A stretch of DNA of 64,000 nucleotides from an uncultured Eubacteriales bacterium (lineage in GTDB: Bacteria > Bacillota > Clostridia > Christensenellales > Aristaeellaceae). Below, piece after piece: positions 25,276 through 33,289 of the stretch (positions are counted from its first letter, which is position 1; each line of letters opens with the position of its first letter). The notes under the pieces are model-generated. The model was not told the DNA's origin. It searched no databases and saw only the letters and a list, made by a program, of their open reading frames with translations. The DNA lies in the NCBI GenBank assembly GCA_900548145.1, contig URJB01000001.1, positions 124,001 to 188,000 of the forward strand. Reading direction: 5' to 3'. Position numbers and translations under genes: made by a program.

Positions 25276-25291
25276 TCCCTTTCGAAAGGGA
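25276..25291 (-). terminator. Palindromic hairpin after ywlE
   Basis: The perfect palindrome TCCCTTTCGAAAGGGA lies directly after the ywlE stop. No U-run follows on the minus strand (AGCAACC), so a terminator role is doubtful. The rest of the 170-nt gap holds A/T-rich sequence and the next promoter. Confidence 0.3.
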
Positions 25292-25732
25292 TTATTTCTT
25301 TTCGGCAGAAAGCAGATGATATACCACGGCAACCTCCGCTTCCAAGGTCTGTGCCGTCTGTTCGTAGACGGTATCATCGCCGCCGAACGGATCTGGAATC
25401 GTAGCAGAAAAAGTACACACTCGATCAGTATAGAGCGGAAACCGTATGCGCAGTGCGTCCGCATGGGCTTCGTTCATACAGACGATCAGACAAGCATTGC
25501 TCACCAAGGCCTCCGTGACGGGCTGGGCCCGATGCTCCTGCAAATTCAATCCACGGCGTTCCATAGCCCGGAGCGCCCCATTGGAGGCTGGTTCCCCGGG
25601 AAAAGCCTGCAAACCAGCTGAAACCGCATGGTATTTTCCGTCTCCCTGCCGCTCGCAGAAAGCATTGAACAGACAGGCGGCCATAGGACTGCGGCAGGTA
25701 TTCCCTGTGCAGACAAACAAAACCGTCTTCAT
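25292..25732 (-). CDS. ywlE: Low-molecular-weight phosphatase, YwlE-like (protein arginine phosphatase)
   Basis: A 146-residue member of the low-molecular-weight protein tyrosine phosphatase fold. The P-loop is VCTGNTCRSPMA, with nucleophile Cys8 and Arg14, and the general-acid motif is IPDPFGG near residue 115. A threonine at position 12, where tyrosine phosphatases usually have a bulky residue, is the known specificity residue of YwlE, which removes phosphate from arginine. In Bacillus ywlE lies close to ywlC, as here (3 nt from ywlC). No McsB kinase is seen in the window. Arginine specificity is inferred from this one residue and from context. Confidence 0.82.
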   Translation of the reverse strand: MKTVLFVCTGNTCRSPMAACLFNAFCERQGDGKYHAVSAGLQAFPGEPASNGALRAMERRGLNLQEHRAQPVTEALVSNACLIVCMNEAHADALRIRFPLYTDRVCTFSATIPDPFGGDDTVYEQTAQTLEAEVAVVYHLLSAEKK

Positions 25733-25735
25733 GGC

Positions 25736-26788
25736 TTATGCTTCTTCCTCAACGTCCGCATCAATTTCCGTAAAGGCCGCGGCACGGCTCAAACGGTTCA
25801 TGATAGCCAGACCGATGCCATCCGTGGTCAATACTTCACTGAAAAGAACGGGAATATGGTCGTCGTCCGCCTGACGAAGCAGCTTGAACAGCAGATGTGC
25901 CATTTTCTCCGGCGTTTCCCGGCTGCCGATGGAAACCGCATCCAGCCCCTTATAAGCGCTCAAATGTTCCTCAAAGGCAAAAATGCGAACCGCCTGTCCG
26001 TTTTGCAGCGTTTCTTCCGCATGGCGGCGAATGCAGCGCTCCACGTGCTCCGGCGTACCTTTCACCATGGTCAGCTTGCCGGAAGGCGCGTAATGCCGGT
26101 AACGCATTCCGGGAGAAAGCGCTTTTTCACCCTCCCGAAGAGGACGAAGGACGCTGTCAGCCACTTTGACTTCCTTCAGGACAGTCAGCAGCATTTCCGG
26201 GGTAACGCCGCCGGGCCGCAACACAGTCGGAATGGGGGAGGTCAGGTCGATGACGGTGCTTTCCAGCCCTACCTGACATTCTTCGCCGTCCAAGATCAGC
26301 GGCAGCTTGCCATGGAGATCATCCATCACATGCTGGGCCGTGGTGGGGCTGGGTTTGCCGCTGGTGTTGGCGCTGGGAGCAGCAACAGGAACACCGCACA
26401 CTTCCAGCAGCCGGTGTGCCACAGGATGGGAAGGAATGCGGATAGCGACGCTGGGCAAGCCAGCCGTTACCACGTCAGAAATGCAGCTCTTTCGCTTCAT
26501 GAGCATGGTCAGCGGCCCAGGGCAAAAGGCTTTCATTAAAGTCCTAGCCGTTTCTGTCACCTCGCACAGGGGTTCCGCTTCCTCGGGGCGGGAAACGTGT
26601 ACGATCAGCGGATTATCCGCCGGACGGCCCTTTGCCGCAAAAATGGAACGAACGGCCGCCTCGTCAAAGGCGTTTGCCCCAAGACCGTAGACGGTCTCAG
26701 TAGGTATCCCGACCAGCTGTCCCTCTCGAAGCAGCTGCGCCGCTTCCTGAATCGCTTCTTCCGAAGCGGGTAAAATCTTCGTTTCCAT
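25736..26788 (-). CDS. ywlC: Threonylcarbamoyl-AMP synthase (Sua5/YwlC type)
   Basis: Makes threonylcarbamoyl-AMP from threonine, bicarbonate and ATP for the t6A37 modification of ANN-reading tRNAs. At 350 residues it is the two-domain Sua5 form: the YrdC domain (about 1-200) with IPTETVYGLGANAFD, AKGRPADNPLIVHV and VAAPSANTSGKPSPT, then a C-terminal Sua5 domain (SPGMRYRHYAP onward). It is packed between prfA (3 nt) and ywlE (3 nt), so all are in one transcript of translation-related genes. Confidence 0.95.
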   Translation of the reverse strand: METKILPASEEAIQEAAQLLREGQLVGIPTETVYGLGANAFDEAAVRSIFAAKGRPADNPLIVHVSRPEEAEPLCEVTETARTLMKAFCPGPLTMLMKRKSCISDVVTAGLPSVAIRIPSHPVAHRLLEVCGVPVAAPSANTSGKPSPTTAQHVMDDLHGKLPLILDGEECQVGLESTVIDLTSPIPTVLRPGGVTPEMLLTVLKEVKVADSVLRPLREGEKALSPGMRYRHYAPSGKLTMVKGTPEHVERCIRRHAEETLQNGQAVRIFAFEEHLSAYKGLDAVSIGSRETPEKMAHLLFKLLRQADDDHIPVLFSEVLTTDGIGLAIMNRLSRAAAFTEIDADVEEEA

Positions 26789-26791
26789 GGC

Positions 26792-27859
26792 TTATTCCTG
26801 CTCTCCCAGTTCTTTCAGTTTTTCCGCCTGTTCGGCCAGCAGCAATGCATCGATGATCTCATCCAGATCGCCGTCCATGATCTCGTCGATACGGTACAGC
26901 GTCAGGCCGATTCGATGATCCGTTACCCGTCCCTGCGGGAAATTATAAGTGCGGATTCGTTCGCTTCGATCGCCTGTGCCAACCTGTCCCCGGCGGGCGG
27001 CGGCATAGGCGCTGTCCTTTTCTTCCCGGAGCTTGTCATACAGCCGGCTTTTCAATACCCGCATGGCCTTATCGCGATTTTTGATCTGGCTCTTTTCATC
27101 CTGACAGGTCACGACCAGTCCGGTAGGCAGATGGGTGATACGGACGGCGCTGTCCGTCGTGTTGACGCACTGACCGCCGTGGCCGGTCGAACGGTACACA
27201 TCAATGCGCAGATCATTGGGATTGATGGTGACCTCCACGTCCTCGGCCTCCGGCAATACAGCCACCGTGCAGGTGCTGGTATGGATTCGTCCGCTGGCCT
27301 CGGTGCTGGGCACACGCTGTACCCGGTGAACGCCGCTTTCATATTTCAGCCGGCTGAACGCCCCCTGCCCGATAATCGTAAAGACGGCTTCCTTCACGCC
27401 ACCCAGCTCGGTCATATTATAGCTGACCGGCTCGACCTTAAAGCGGTGTCTTTCTGCGTAACGGGTATACATCCGCAGAAGCAGCGCGCCGAACAGGGCC
27501 GCTTCATCGCCGCCGGCTCCCTGCCGGATCTCCACGACCACGTTGCGGTCGGCATCCGGGTCCTTGGGCAACAGCAGCAGCTTGAGTTTGTGCTCCTGCT
27601 GCTCCCGGCGCTCCCGCAGTTCATTCAATTCACTTTTGGCCAGTTCCTCCATTTCGGGGACTTCCAGCATTTCCTGCGCTTCCGCTTCTTCCCTGAGAAT
27701 CTGCTGATATTCCCGATAAGCCTCCACAGACGGCTCCAACGAGGCATGTTCCTTCAAAAGCGCCTGCCATTTGGGCTGATCGGCGATGATGTCCGGCTGG
27801 CTGAGCGCCTCTGAAAGCTCCTGATAGCGATCCAGCAGCCAATCAAATTTTTCAAACAT
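26792..27859 (-). CDS. prfA: Peptide chain release factor 1
   Basis: Reads UAA and UAG stop codons and releases the finished chain. The 355 residues match RF1. The catalytic GGQ is in STGHGGQCVNTTDSAVRITH (about 226-245), and the family strings VVEIRQGAGGDEAALF, ESGVHRVQRVP and NFPQGRVTDHRIGLTLY are present. The GGQ glutamine is methylated by PrmC, whose gene is just upstream on the same strand. AAAGGAAG precedes the ATG by 9 nt. Confidence 0.98.
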   Translation of the reverse strand: MFEKFDWLLDRYQELSEALSQPDIIADQPKWQALLKEHASLEPSVEAYREYQQILREEAEAQEMLEVPEMEELAKSELNELRERREQQEHKLKLLLLPKDPDADRNVVVEIRQGAGGDEAALFGALLLRMYTRYAERHRFKVEPVSYNMTELGGVKEAVFTIIGQGAFSRLKYESGVHRVQRVPSTEASGRIHTSTCTVAVLPEAEDVEVTINPNDLRIDVYRSTGHGGQCVNTTDSAVRITHLPTGLVVTCQDEKSQIKNRDKAMRVLKSRLYDKLREEKDSAYAAARRGQVGTGDRSERIRTYNFPQGRVTDHRIGLTLYRIDEIMDGDLDEIIDALLLAEQAEKLKELGEQE

Positions 27860-27907
27860 ATAACGCGCTTCCTTTCTTTCATGAAAAATACAAGAAAGAG
27901 AAGGGCG

Positions 27908-28762
27908 CTACGGCTCGCTGGAACGGGCGCTGACAATCCGTTCCTTGCCGTATAAATCACAATGAATTTGGATTTTCTGATAGTGTTTTTCCCGGCGAAG
28001 CAGTTCCGATACGTCTTTTGCTTGGCCGTCGCCGACTTCCATCGCCAACATTCCGCCGGGCAGCAGATGTTTCCATCCGTCGATAGCGATCCTCCGATAG
28101 AAATCGAACCCGTCTTTTCCGCCGTCCAGCGCCATTCTGGGTTCCCGTCGCACTTCTTCCTGAAGCATTTGGCACTCCTCTGTAGGAATATAGGGCGGAT
28201 TGGACAAAATCAGATCGAAACGTTGCCCGGAAAGCGGCTCCCAAAGATCGCCCTGCACAAAGTGAATAGGGGAATCGTACAAAGCTGCGTTTTCCACGGC
28301 CAATTTCAACGCTTCGCCGCTCAAATCCGAAGCCGTTACAGATGCAGACGGACATTCGCATTGCAGCGTAATGGCGATAGCCCCGCTGCCAGTGCATAAA
28401 TCCAGCGCAGACGGCTGCTCCGCTTTTCTTTCGTTCAAAAAGGAAATACCCAGTTCGCAAAGAGTCTCCGTCTCTTGGCGGGGAACAAGAACCCGGCTGT
28501 CAACTCGAAAGTGGCGGCCATAGAACCATTGTTCCCCTAACAGGTATTGCAGCGGAATCCGCTGGGCGCGCGAAAGCAGGAGCGACGCTAAACGCTGCTC
28601 CTGCTCGGTAGAAAGAACCTGCTCTGCCTTTGTCAGACGAATCTCCATGGGGGAAAGACCCGTCAGATGGGATAAGATCAGACAGGCATCTTCCTTGGGG
28701 TCGGGGATTCCTTTTTCTGCCAGTTCCCGGCTGGCCTTTCGGTATGCTTCACCAATGGTCAT
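27908..28762 (-). CDS. prmC: Release factor glutamine methyltransferase
   Basis: Methylates the GGQ glutamine of release factors with S-adenosylmethionine. The 284 residues contain an N-terminal helical domain, the sentence RVLVPRQETETLCE, the SAM-binding DLCTGSGAIAITL (about 120-132) and the catalytic LSNPPYIP (about 185-192). It lies between the DUF1385 gene (6 nt) and prfA (48 nt). The ribosome site is weak, so translation may be coupled to the upstream gene. Confidence 0.95.
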   Translation of the reverse strand: MTIGEAYRKASRELAEKGIPDPKEDACLILSHLTGLSPMEIRLTKAEQVLSTEQEQRLASLLLSRAQRIPLQYLLGEQWFYGRHFRVDSRVLVPRQETETLCELGISFLNERKAEQPSALDLCTGSGAIAITLQCECPSASVTASDLSGEALKLAVENAALYDSPIHFVQGDLWEPLSGQRFDLILSNPPYIPTEECQMLQEEVRREPRMALDGGKDGFDFYRRIAIDGWKHLLPGGMLAMEVGDGQAKDVSELLRREKHYQKIQIHCDLYGKERIVSARSSEP

Positions 28763-28768
28763 GGGCTT

Positions 28769-29803
28769 TCATTCAGCCGCTTCAGACGGCACATAGTCAG
28801 GGTCAGTGATACGATAATCCCGGATAATGGTATATCCCTCCGGGGTGGTTTCACAGTTCTTGGGCAGACCGTACAGCGCCACATTCATGGAAACAATGGC
28901 CACTTCCAGCATTTCGTTGGTGGGCGGGCGAGTGGTCAGACGCTGCATCTGCATTCCGGGCCAGCGCAGGATTTTTGCGATCTTGCTTTCACTGTGGGCC
29001 AGTCCTTTCAGCACTTCATAGCTGATCCCCGCCACGATCGGCAGAAGGATGATCCGGCTCAGGAACCGCAGCGCTACGTTGCTGCCCTGATAGCCGACCA
29101 GCGTGAATAGAATGATCGAAATCACAAAGACAATCAGCAGGAAACTGGTACCGCAGCGGGGGTGCAGCGTTGAAAACTGCTGGGCGTTTTCAGGGGTCAG
29201 GGGCAGATCGTGTTCATGACAATAGACCGTTTTATGCTCCGCACCGTGATATTCGAAAGTACGGCGAACATCCGGCACCTTGGCGCAGAAGGCAATGTAG
29301 GCGATCAGGATCATGATTCGGAAAATACCGCTGAGCAGATTGATCAGCCAGTTCTGGGCCTGATTGGGCATCCACGTTTTCAAAAGACGGGCGAACAGCT
29401 CCGGCAGAAGGAAAAACAGGCCGAGGGACAGCACGATCGCCAGAAAAACAGCGACGCCCATTACCACTTTGTCAATGCCTTTGCCCAATTTTTGGCTCAG
29501 CCACTTTTCAAACTTCGTTGGTTCCTCGTCCAGAATCCCCAGCATACTGGTGCTGTCCTGCAGGGTGCTCATGCCCATGGTGAACATGGTGCACATATTG
29601 ACAATGCCGCGCAGGAAAGGATAGCCCATCCATTTATGCTTTTCAGACAGGGGAGTGTAGGGCTTCAACTGGGTAACGATGGTATGATCGGGGCGGCGCA
29701 CGGAAACGGCAATGGCGCGGGGAGCCTTCATCATCACGCCCTCCATGACCGCCTGACCGCCAATATCAACGCGTTTCTGTACGCTCTCATTCGTTTTGCT
29801 CAT
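28769..29803 (-). CDS. DUF1385 integral membrane protein
   Basis: A 344-residue DUF1385 protein. The family opening DIGGQAVMEGVMMKAPRAIAV is near the N-terminus, followed by FLRGIVNMCTMF, several membrane helices (about 110-250) and the conserved EYHGAEHKTVYCHE with histidines and acids that suggest a metal site; ATLHPRCGTSF-type text (FSTLHPRCGTSFLL) follows. The family is widespread in Clostridia next to rpmE, prmC and prfA, as here, but its biochemical role is not known. The start at 29803 has AAAGGAA 12 nt upstream; the longer frame is unsupported. Confidence 0.9.
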   Translation of the reverse strand: MSKTNESVQKRVDIGGQAVMEGVMMKAPRAIAVSVRRPDHTIVTQLKPYTPLSEKHKWMGYPFLRGIVNMCTMFTMGMSTLQDSTSMLGILDEEPTKFEKWLSQKLGKGIDKVVMGVAVFLAIVLSLGLFFLLPELFARLLKTWMPNQAQNWLINLLSGIFRIMILIAYIAFCAKVPDVRRTFEYHGAEHKTVYCHEHDLPLTPENAQQFSTLHPRCGTSFLLIVFVISIILFTLVGYQGSNVALRFLSRIILLPIVAGISYEVLKGLAHSESKIAKILRWPGMQMQRLTTRPPTNEMLEVAIVSMNVALYGLPKNCETTPEGYTIIRDYRITDPDYVPSEAAE

Positions 29804-29935
29804 GGGTATTCGTTCCTTTCTGCCGAAGAAGAAAACACTTTCACCGGCTTTGAACATTTCGACGCAGTCCTCTGGCATTCCTGCCGCTTTTTCCTTTTCA
29901 TAGGGTCTCTGTCAAAAATTCATGGTTCTGACAAA

Positions 29936-29969
29936 ATTCAAAAAGAGCGTCGTATAACGACGCTCTTTT
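29936..29969 (-). terminator. Rho-independent terminator of rpmE
   Basis: A perfect 13-bp stem, AAAAGAGCGTCGT (29941-29953) with ACGACGCTCTTTT (29957-29969), is followed on the minus strand by TTTTTGAATTTTG. It isolates rpmE from the DUF1385-prmC-prfA transcript. Confidence 0.92.
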
Positions 29970-29976
29970 GAATGGC

Positions 29977-30177
29977 TTATTCCATGTTGAAACGCTTCTT
30001 GAAGCGATCCACACGTCCGCCGCTGTCCACCAGCTTCTGCTTGCCGGTAAAGAAGGGATGGCACTTGGAGCAAATTTCAACCTTCAGTTCAGGCTTGGTG
30101 GAACCGGTTTCGAACGTCTCGCCGCACACGCAACGGACGATAGACTTGCCATACTTGGGATGGATCTTTTCCTTCAT
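29977..30177 (-). CDS. rpmE: Ribosomal protein bL31
   Basis: Large-subunit protein bL31, 66 residues starting MKEKIHPKYGKS. It is the zinc-binding (C+) form: CVCG and CSKCHP supply the ligands. The C-terminal TGKQKLVDSGGRVDRFKKRF is characteristic. The ATG at 30177 has GAGGTG about 8 nt upstream; an in-frame GTG further up would lie inside that ribosome site. It is a monocistronic unit with its own promoter and terminator. Confidence 0.98.
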   Translation of the reverse strand: MKEKIHPKYGKSIVRCVCGETFETGSTKPELKVEICSKCHPFFTGKQKLVDSGGRVDRFKKRFNME

Positions 30178-30257
30178 AATTTTCACCTCTTTTGCGCATG
30201 CAGTGATGCGCTTAAATGCGCGAGATAGATTATAGCATAGCGCCTAATGGATTGCAA
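30178..30257 (-). promoter_or_regulatory. rpmE promoter and leader with alternative hairpins
   Basis: Minus strand: -35 TTGCAA (30257-30252), 17-bp spacer, -10 TATAAT (30234-30229) with extended TGC; the -10 overlaps the stop of the upstream gene. In the leader, GCGCAT occurs twice (30221-30216 and 30211-30206) and its complement ATGCGC once (30199-30194), just before the ribosome site, so two exclusive hairpins are possible. This could be an autoregulatory bL31 leader. Confidence 0.65.
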
Positions 30258-32227
30258 GCGTTTTTCCAGCCGTTTTGAAAAATTTCACGCGGGGCGGCCT
30301 TCGCCACTTCGTTCAAACCATAGGTATAGCGAACGATCAGCCACGGCTTGCTGTTGTACATGCCGTACACGTCACCGTAAAGGCGGTAGCTCTGCCCTTC
30401 TTCCCAAGTGGTCTTGGAGGAATTTTCTACATACAGGATCAGCGGATTATCCTCCGTGCCCACGTTCATATAGGCGCGCTGGGGCTTGGTGGTCTCGATG
30501 GAGGTAATAACGCCCTTGCATTCGTAAATCTGGGAATTGGCTTTGCGGAGATCCAGATTATTGAGAAGGTCGGTATAGTCTCTTGTGGCGCTCCATGCCC
30601 GTTTGGAGTAATCGACGATATTGGGTACATAATTGACGATATGCTCCACCCGCGTCGTGGCCTTGCCCGGATAATCGGCGGTAATGATAATCGTATTATC
30701 GCCGATTTTGTCGAACTTCGCCTGAAAAGAGAAGGAACCGTCGGTCGCCATGCTGGTAATATCCAGATCGTAATACGGCGACAACACCTTGACCACAGCT
30801 CCAGGTAAAGTCGTGGCTCGCACCAGCATGGTGGACGAACTGGCAGACGTGGCGATATCGGAGGCAAGATCCAGCGGAATTTCCTGCTTTTCCCGGTAGA
30901 GGGTAACGGTCATGGAATTTTCCCGGCAGTACTGGCTGCGCACTACGATCTGGAACACATTTTCGCCAATAGGCTGCACGGTGGCGTTGTAGCTGACCCT
31001 GCCGCCCTCGGTATTGACCAAATCACTGTAGTCCTCGCCATTGATGGTGACAGTGCTGCCTTCCCGCACATTGAACACAATGTTGCTCAAGGCCGTGCTG
31101 ACCACCTTATAGGGAGTGTCCGGCGTTAAAAGTTCAATGGGGGAAAGGGGAATGTCGATGTCATAGTGAATCTGTTCCAGTGCCGTTTGCTTACCGGAGT
31201 CGGACACGACATAGGGGCTGACCGTCACACTCATGGTTTCCTGCAGATAGTCTTCGTAGTCGTCATACCAGATATGGTCGGGAATATCAAAGGTAGCGAT
31301 ACCGCCGGTGACGATGGCAGAAGTACGCAGCTCCTTCAGCGTGATTCGCTGCCCATCTGTACCGGGGATGGTGATGGTATGAGCCGCCAAATCGTCGCGG
31401 ATCGTGGGCGTTACGGTAGCCGTCGGCTTTTGAGCGGACTGACGGTTGGTAATCATGGGCAGAAGCACCGTCCCGCCAACGAACAGAACCACAGCAATGC
31501 ATACGATAATGCACAGGGTGCGGAAGAAACGTCGAACACTGAAACGTGCCGGGGGACGGTGATCGTAGGGATGGCTGCGCATCCGCAGGGAATTTTCATA
31601 TTCATCCTGACGGGCATAGGCAGGAATATACTCGCTGGTGTCGTGATAGCCGTCGTACAGCTGTTCGTCATCATCGGGGCGTTGGATGTTCACCAGCCGG
31701 CGGGTGTTGCCATAGCCGTATACGTCGTCTTCTTCGTCGTGAACGTCCTGATTTTCATAGCTGGCTCGATATTTAGAAGAATAGACCTGCCGTGCGTCCG
31801 GGCGAACCTCTCCGCCGTTTTCGACCATGGCCGGATCGACCGGGCGAAGCGTGGTGTCCGGGTTATCATCATAAGCGGAAAAAAAGGTAGAGCGGTTGCT
31901 GGTGGTGCGTACAGAACGCCCGGAAGGAGCCAGACCCCGCGCGGCCGTTTCCCGGCGCAAACGGCGCTGCTCTTCTTCACCGGCCAGTTTCCGTTCTTTC
32001 AGGCTGACCATTTCGTCGGCAAGCGCATCCCGCGGATCGTCCGTTTCTTCGTACTGCCCGTCGTCGTCCACCCGGATATAGGCCTTGGGCTTTTCTTTAT
32101 CCTTCATTTCCAGCTGCCACGGCAGAACGCCGCCTGTGCTATAGGCTTCATCCGGCAGTTCCGTGCCGCAGTAGGCGCAGTGGGGTAGCCCGGCCCGGTT
32201 CCATTTGCCGCATTCGGGACATTTCAT
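30230..32227 (-). CDS. Zinc-ribbon, single-pass membrane protein with large outer domain
   Basis: A 665-residue protein I cannot name. It opens with a zinc ribbon (CPEC at 3-6 and CAYC at 17-20), then a charged, probably disordered cytoplasmic stretch to about residue 230, one membrane helix (about 235-258), a Thr/Pro linker and an outer part of about 390 residues. That part looks like repeated beta-sandwich units (INGEDYSDLVNTEGGRVSYNA and similar, reminiscent of Ig-like folds) and ends in an OB-like segment (LYVENSSKTTWEEGQSYRLYG). This layout is common for uncharacterised zinc-ribbon envelope proteins of Clostridia. It shares a transcript with the upstream 111-residue gene. Confidence 0.75.
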   Translation of the reverse strand: MKCPECGKWNRAGLPHCAYCGTELPDEAYSTGGVLPWQLEMKDKEKPKAYIRVDDDGQYEETDDPRDALADEMVSLKERKLAGEEEQRRLRRETAARGLAPSGRSVRTTSNRSTFFSAYDDNPDTTLRPVDPAMVENGGEVRPDARQVYSSKYRASYENQDVHDEEDDVYGYGNTRRLVNIQRPDDDEQLYDGYHDTSEYIPAYARQDEYENSLRMRSHPYDHRPPARFSVRRFFRTLCIIVCIAVVLFVGGTVLLPMITNRQSAQKPTATVTPTIRDDLAAHTITIPGTDGQRITLKELRTSAIVTGGIATFDIPDHIWYDDYEDYLQETMSVTVSPYVVSDSGKQTALEQIHYDIDIPLSPIELLTPDTPYKVVSTALSNIVFNVREGSTVTINGEDYSDLVNTEGGRVSYNATVQPIGENVFQIVVRSQYCRENSMTVTLYREKQEIPLDLASDIATSASSSTMLVRATTLPGAVVKVLSPYYDLDITSMATDGSFSFQAKFDKIGDNTIIITADYPGKATTRVEHIVNYVPNIVDYSKRAWSATRDYTDLLNNLDLRKANSQIYECKGVITSIETTKPQRAYMNVGTEDNPLILYVENSSKTTWEEGQSYRLYGDVYGMYNSKPWLIVRYTYGLNEVAKAAPREIFQNGWKNACNPLGAML

Positions 32228-32268
32228 CGCTTGGCAGTTCCTCCATATCCGTAATCAAAAAAGCGCTT

Positions 32269-32604
32269 TTAATCGCTTAAGCCGCTTTGCTCCCAGTAGT
32301 CTGCCTGCAGTTCCATATAGCGATCCAGTAGCGTAGCGGCCAGCATATCGTCGTCTTCATCCTCCGGGTGATCGGAAAGATAGGCGTCATAAATAAACTC
32401 AAACGCCTCGTCTTCATCATAATCCGCCTCGCCCGGCGCGTCAAGTGCGGTCAGAACCCCGCTGACCCGCATAAAGTGAAGGTCGTACTGCACGAAATCA
32501 GCGATCATCGCCTTCAATTTTTCTTCCGAAATGGTACGAAAAGCCTTTCGATCCAAGTGGTTCCAGATCCACTCCCGGGCTTTTTCTGCCTGATAGGTGT
32601 TCAT
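32269..32604 (-). CDS. Small acidic hypothetical protein
   Basis: A 111-residue acidic protein, not recognised. The N-terminal half is helical and basic/aromatic (EKAREWIWNHLDRKAF), and the C-terminal half is rich in Asp and Glu (DYDEDEAFEFIYDAYL, HPEDEDDDM). No signal, membrane helix or metal site is visible. GAAAGGAG precedes the ATG. A TGG-TATACT extended -10 lies about 45 nt upstream (32655-32650), and the next gene, the zinc-ribbon membrane protein, begins 41 nt after its stop. Confidence 0.7.
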   Translation of the reverse strand: MNTYQAEKAREWIWNHLDRKAFRTISEEKLKAMIADFVQYDLHFMRVSGVLTALDAPGEADYDEDEAFEFIYDAYLSDHPEDEDDDMLAATLLDRYMELQADYWEQSGLSD

Positions 32605-32655
32605 CTCGTTCTCCTTTCAAGGGAATGAATGGCTGTCCATTCTTTTACAAGTATA

Positions 32656-32685
32656 CCAAAAAGCCGCCCGACATGCGAGCGGCTT
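32656..32685 (-). terminator. Terminator of rplS
   Basis: AAGCCGC (32661-32667) pairs with GCGGCTT (32679-32685); on the minus strand the stem runs into TTTTTGG. A shorter U-run (TCTTTT) exists on the plus strand. Confidence 0.8.
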
Positions 32686-32699
32686 CTTTTGCGCTTTCA

Positions 32700-33050
32700 T
32701 CACACGCGCTTGACTTCCTTGATCTTGGCAGCCTTACCCTGCAGGTTGCGCAGATAGTACAGCTTAGCGCGGCGAACCTTACCACGACGGATCACTTCGA
32801 TGTGGTCCAGACGGGGAGAATGCAGCGGGAACGTGCGTTCTACGCCAATGCCGTAGGACACGCGGCGAACCGTAAAGGTTTCGCGGATGCTGCCGTTGCG
32901 GCGGGCGATCACAGTGCCTTCAAAAGCCTGAAGACGCTCGCGGGTTCCTTCCACCACCTTCACGAAAACGCGAACGGTGTCACCGATGCCGAATTCGGGC
33001 AGATCGGTGCGGAGCTGAGCCTTCTCGATGGAACGAATGATTTCACTCAT
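32700..33050 (-). CDS. rplS: Ribosomal protein bL19
   Basis: Large-subunit protein bL19 at the 30S-50S interface; 116 residues, the usual length. Conserved parts are FGIGDTVRVFVKVVEG, RLQAFEGTVIARRNGSIRETFTVRRVSYGIGVERTFPLHSPR and KVRRAKLYYLRN. A GGAGG site precedes the ATG. No trmD, rimM or rpsP lies next to it, in contrast to many bacteria; it has its own promoter, leader and terminator. Confidence 0.98.
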   Translation of the reverse strand: MSEIIRSIEKAQLRTDLPEFGIGDTVRVFVKVVEGTRERLQAFEGTVIARRNGSIRETFTVRRVSYGIGVERTFPLHSPRLDHIEVIRRGKVRRAKLYYLRNLQGKAAKIKEVKRV

Positions 33051-33073
33051 TTCATGGGCCTCCTTCCTTCGTA

Positions 33074-33157
33074 GACGTTCGTGCTCATTCAGGATGCGTA
33101 GCGGAACGTCCGTATGTCACAACGAGTATTATAGCATGACATTCATTGAAAAAGCAA
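33074..33157 (-). promoter_or_regulatory. rplS promoter and candidate leader RNA
   Basis: Minus strand: -35 TTGCTT (33157-33152), 18-bp spacer, -10 TATAAT (33133-33128) with extended TGC. In the leader, GACGTT (33110-33105) can pair with AACGTC (33079-33074), enclosing a shorter CGGACGTTCCG-type stem. This may correspond to the autoregulatory L19 leader described in Firmicutes, but the match was not tested. Confidence 0.6.
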
Positions 33158-33216
33158 GCCATTTTCTATGCTTTTTCAAAAAACTACAAAAAAGCAGTTT
33201 GCAAGAAGGCAATTTC

Positions 33217-33245
33217 TTGCATGGAGTCCGCGAATGCCCTATAAT
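33217..33245 (+). promoter_or_regulatory. Promoter of proA
   Basis: -35 TTGCAT (33217-33222), 17-bp spacer, -10 TATAAT (33240-33245), 45 nt before the ATG. A GCAAGAAggcaaTTTCTTGC inverted repeat (33201-33220) overlaps the -35 and could be an operator. Confidence 0.65.
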
Positions 33246-33289
33246 GGGGAACGTTTCCCGATTTTATCAGTACCGAAGGAGTCCATACC

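Noticed and set aside
25276..25291. Restriction-type or regulator palindrome TCCCTTTCGAAAGGGA
   Set aside because: Only one copy was noticed, directly after a stop codon; listed as a weak hairpin rather than an operator.
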